DNA of 64,000 nucleotides, from NCBI GenBank assembly GCA_963649615.1, contig CAVJIN010000005.1, forward strand, positions 1 through 64,000, in the 5' to 3' direction. Position numbers and translations under genes: made by a program. Source of the stretch: UBA9732 sp963649615 (GTDB lineage: Bacteria; Spirochaetota; Spirochaetia; Sphaerochaetales; Sphaerochaetaceae). Positions 62,635-64,000 of this stretch are shown here, one piece after another. The notes under the pieces are model-generated. The model ran no database searches, was not told the origin of the DNA, and saw nothing but the letters and a program-made list of their open reading frames with translations. Numbering within the stretch: the first letter of the stretch is position 1; each line of letters starts with the position of its first letter.

Positions 62635-63669
62635 CTATAATGACGCATTGGCGTTGTGTATGTTGTATAAATGATAAACCGTTGTACTTTCAAATAAATC
62701 ACCGGCTTTTAAAATACATGAAGGGAACTGGGATTTGTTAACAAAATCGGGATAAAATTCCGTTTCAAGACAAAATCCGCCATGTGTAGGATAACCCTCC
62801 TCTCCATCAATGTAATTTCCAGTATAAAAATGAAAAGCAGGAAGATCTGTGTAAGCAGCCATAATACGTCCACTTTTTGGATCATAAACCCTCGCAAACT
62901 GAGTAAAGCCACGTGAAGCCCCATCAATCCTATCAATCACATAAGCATGGTCGTAGCCACGAGCAGAAGTTAGCTCAGGATCCTTAATGTCTTGTCCAAT
63001 AGGTTTTGCCTTGGTGAAATCCCATGGAGTACCCTTAACTTGAATGTATGTCCCTGTAGGTATTAAAGATTCATCTACTTCTAGAATTTTTGAACTGTTA
63101 AATTGAGCCACATGGTCAAAGATTGTGCTACTTGTGTCTAATGTCTCAGACTCACCACTTAAATTAAAGTAAGCATGGTTGGTGAAATTAATGGGACAAT
63201 CCTCTGTACAACTAATACTGTAATGGATTCTAAACAGCCCTTCCGCAGAAAGAGAGAACCTTACTCTTGCATCTAAATCCCCTGGAAAACCATCATCAGA
63301 TTCTGAAACTTTAATCAAACAAGTAAAGCCATCATTCTCTTTTCTAATGTCCCAAATCCTATGTCTAAGGCTATTTTTTCCACTATGTAGCAAATTTAAG
63401 CCATTGTTTGCCTCAAAACTATAAGTTTTACCATTCAAAGGAAATGAGGCTCCGCTAATTCTATTTGCAAATCTTCCAACCGTCAGACCAAAGTTGGCAT
63501 TTGAATTTAAAACTGTAGAAGGGTTTTCAACGGCATTGTGATAATGAAGCAAGACATTTGAAATTTTACCTGTTTTATCTGGACCACAAAGAGATGTCAA
63601 GGCACATCCCACATTCAAAATGGAAAACGAATAGTCTCCATTTGAAAACGAAAACTCTTTGACATCCAT
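62635..63669 (-). CDS. galM: Aldose 1-epimerase
   Basis: A 344-residue mutarotase interconverting anomers of galactose or glucose. The motifs GRFANRISGASFPLNGKTY, NFTNHAYFNLSGE (active-site His) and GFCLETEFYPDFVN (active-site Glu) are present. ATG 63669 has GGGGG just upstream. It follows lepA by 12 bp on the same strand. Confidence 0.9.
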   Translation of the reverse strand: MDVKEFSFSNGDYSFSILNVGCALTSLCGPDKTGKISNVLLHYHNAVENPSTVLNSNANFGLTVGRFANRISGASFPLNGKTYSFEANNGLNLLHSGKNSLRHRIWDIRKENDGFTCLIKVSESDDGFPGDLDARVRFSLSAEGLFRIHYSISCTEDCPINFTNHAYFNLSGESETLDTSSTIFDHVAQFNSSKILEVDESLIPTGTYIQVKGTPWDFTKAKPIGQDIKDPELTSARGYDHAYVIDRIDGASRGFTQFARVYDPKSGRIMAAYTDLPAFHFYTGNYIDGEEGYPTHGGFCLETEFYPDFVNKSQFPSCILKAGDLFESTTVYHLYNIHNANASL

Positions 63670-63681
63670 ATGTACCCCCAA

Positions 63682-64000
63682 TTACTTCTGATCAGAGTCT
63701 TTACTCTTCAAAACAGCAAGGTAGGCACTCTGTGGAATCTCAACATTCCCAACAAGTTTCATGCGCTTTTTGCCTTCCTTCTGCTTTTCCAAGAGCTTTC
63801 TTTTACGAGTAATATCGCCACCATAGCACTTTGCGGTGACGTCTTTTCTAAAAGCATTGATTGTTTCACGAGCAATGATATTACCACCAATAGCTGCCTG
63901 AATTGGAATCTTAAACTGATGTCTTGGAATCTCTTCCTGCAACCTTTCGCATGCCTGACGACCACGTGCTACAGCACTATCTCTAAATACTAGCATACTA
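63682..64000 (-). CDS. lepA: Elongation factor 4 (LepA), C-terminal part
   Basis: Only the last ~105 residues are in the window; the gene continues past the right edge. The LepA-specific C-terminal domain is unmistakable: RHQFKIPIQAAIGGNIIARE, KDVTAKCYGGDITRKRKLLE and KQKEGKKRMKLVGNVEIPQ. LepA is a ribosomal translocase acting in initiation or back-translocation. Confidence 0.95.
   Translation of the reverse strand, partial: SMLVFRDSAVARGRQACERLQEEIPRHQFKIPIQAAIGGNIIARETINAFRKDVTAKCYGGDITRKRKLLEKQKEGKKRMKLVGNVEIPQSAYLAVLKSKDSDQK

Overview
The window looks like a chromosomal scaffold of a low-GC spirochaete, most likely a Treponema-like member of the Spirochaetota. It is probably a draft or metagenome assembly, because it has N gaps at 35936-35937 and 59433-59500. 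The assignment rests on gene content and order, not on any database search: the block rpsB-tsf-frr-uppS-cdsA-dxr-rseP; the block rpsF-ssb-rpsR-yybS-rplI-dnaB; a bacterial XPB-type helicase with a helicase-associated partner; a fused AroD-AroE enzyme; a RecJ with a large insertion; and an outer-membrane barrel plus several lipoproteins. Nearly all genes are housekeeping. There is no insertion sequence, prophage or CRISPR array.

Layout. 1-3000: vitamin B6 module, a MocR/PdxR regulator divergent from pdxST with a perfect inverted repeat between them. 3200-9600: trmB-mfd, an inositol-phosphatase-like enzyme, a YhhQ-type transporter and an ACT-like protein. 9800-11400: nrdR and a dGTPase, convergent. 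11470-20540: aroK, aroC, an XPB helicase pair, an ABC-F ATPase and aroDE. 20560-27000: a strong promoter and leader, then translation factors running into isoprenoid, lipid and envelope genes. 27000-31300 (minus strand): ribosomal and replication genes. 31400-35800: a 29-codon ribosomal-type gene missed by ordinary length cut-offs, the methionine importer metNIQ, and a cation/proton antiporter. 35840-38290: a DUF1846-DJ-1 pair bracketed by two copies of an AT-rich repeat, plus a GC-rich hairpin repeat. 38290-41200: asnS, a WalJ-like hydrolase and tRNA-Met. 41250-46700: ttcA, a large envelope protein and mutL. 46700-49360 (minus): a lipoprotein, an acyltransferase and a dihydroorotate-dehydrogenase-like enzyme. 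49530-53930: a hydroxyacid dehydrogenase, an Lrp regulator, recO and recJ. 54000-55880: a lysine riboswitch controlling an NhaC-type transporter. 55900-59000: a DUF4105 membrane protein, an unknown protein and a phosphohexomutase. 59050-64000: tRNA-Asn, a repeat-domain lipoprotein, a 56-residue basic protein, yidD, udk, galM and the end of lepA.

Most notable. (1) Two envelope proteins, a beta-barrel protein (42146-44950) and a lipoprotein with a C-terminal membrane helix (59257-61206), share a roughly 90-residue repeat domain that I do not recognise: two copies in one, four in the other. The lipoprotein could bridge the two membranes. (2) A set of intergenic elements with four alternating arms (u, u', u, u') has different arm sequences at different sites and could switch between alternative hairpins; two homologous copies flank the DUF1846-DJ-1 pair. 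(3) A lysine riboswitch has an expression platform that pairs with the ribosome binding site. (4) The elongator tRNA-Met carries an inverted T54-A58 pair in its T loop. Functions are inferred by recognising families by eye.
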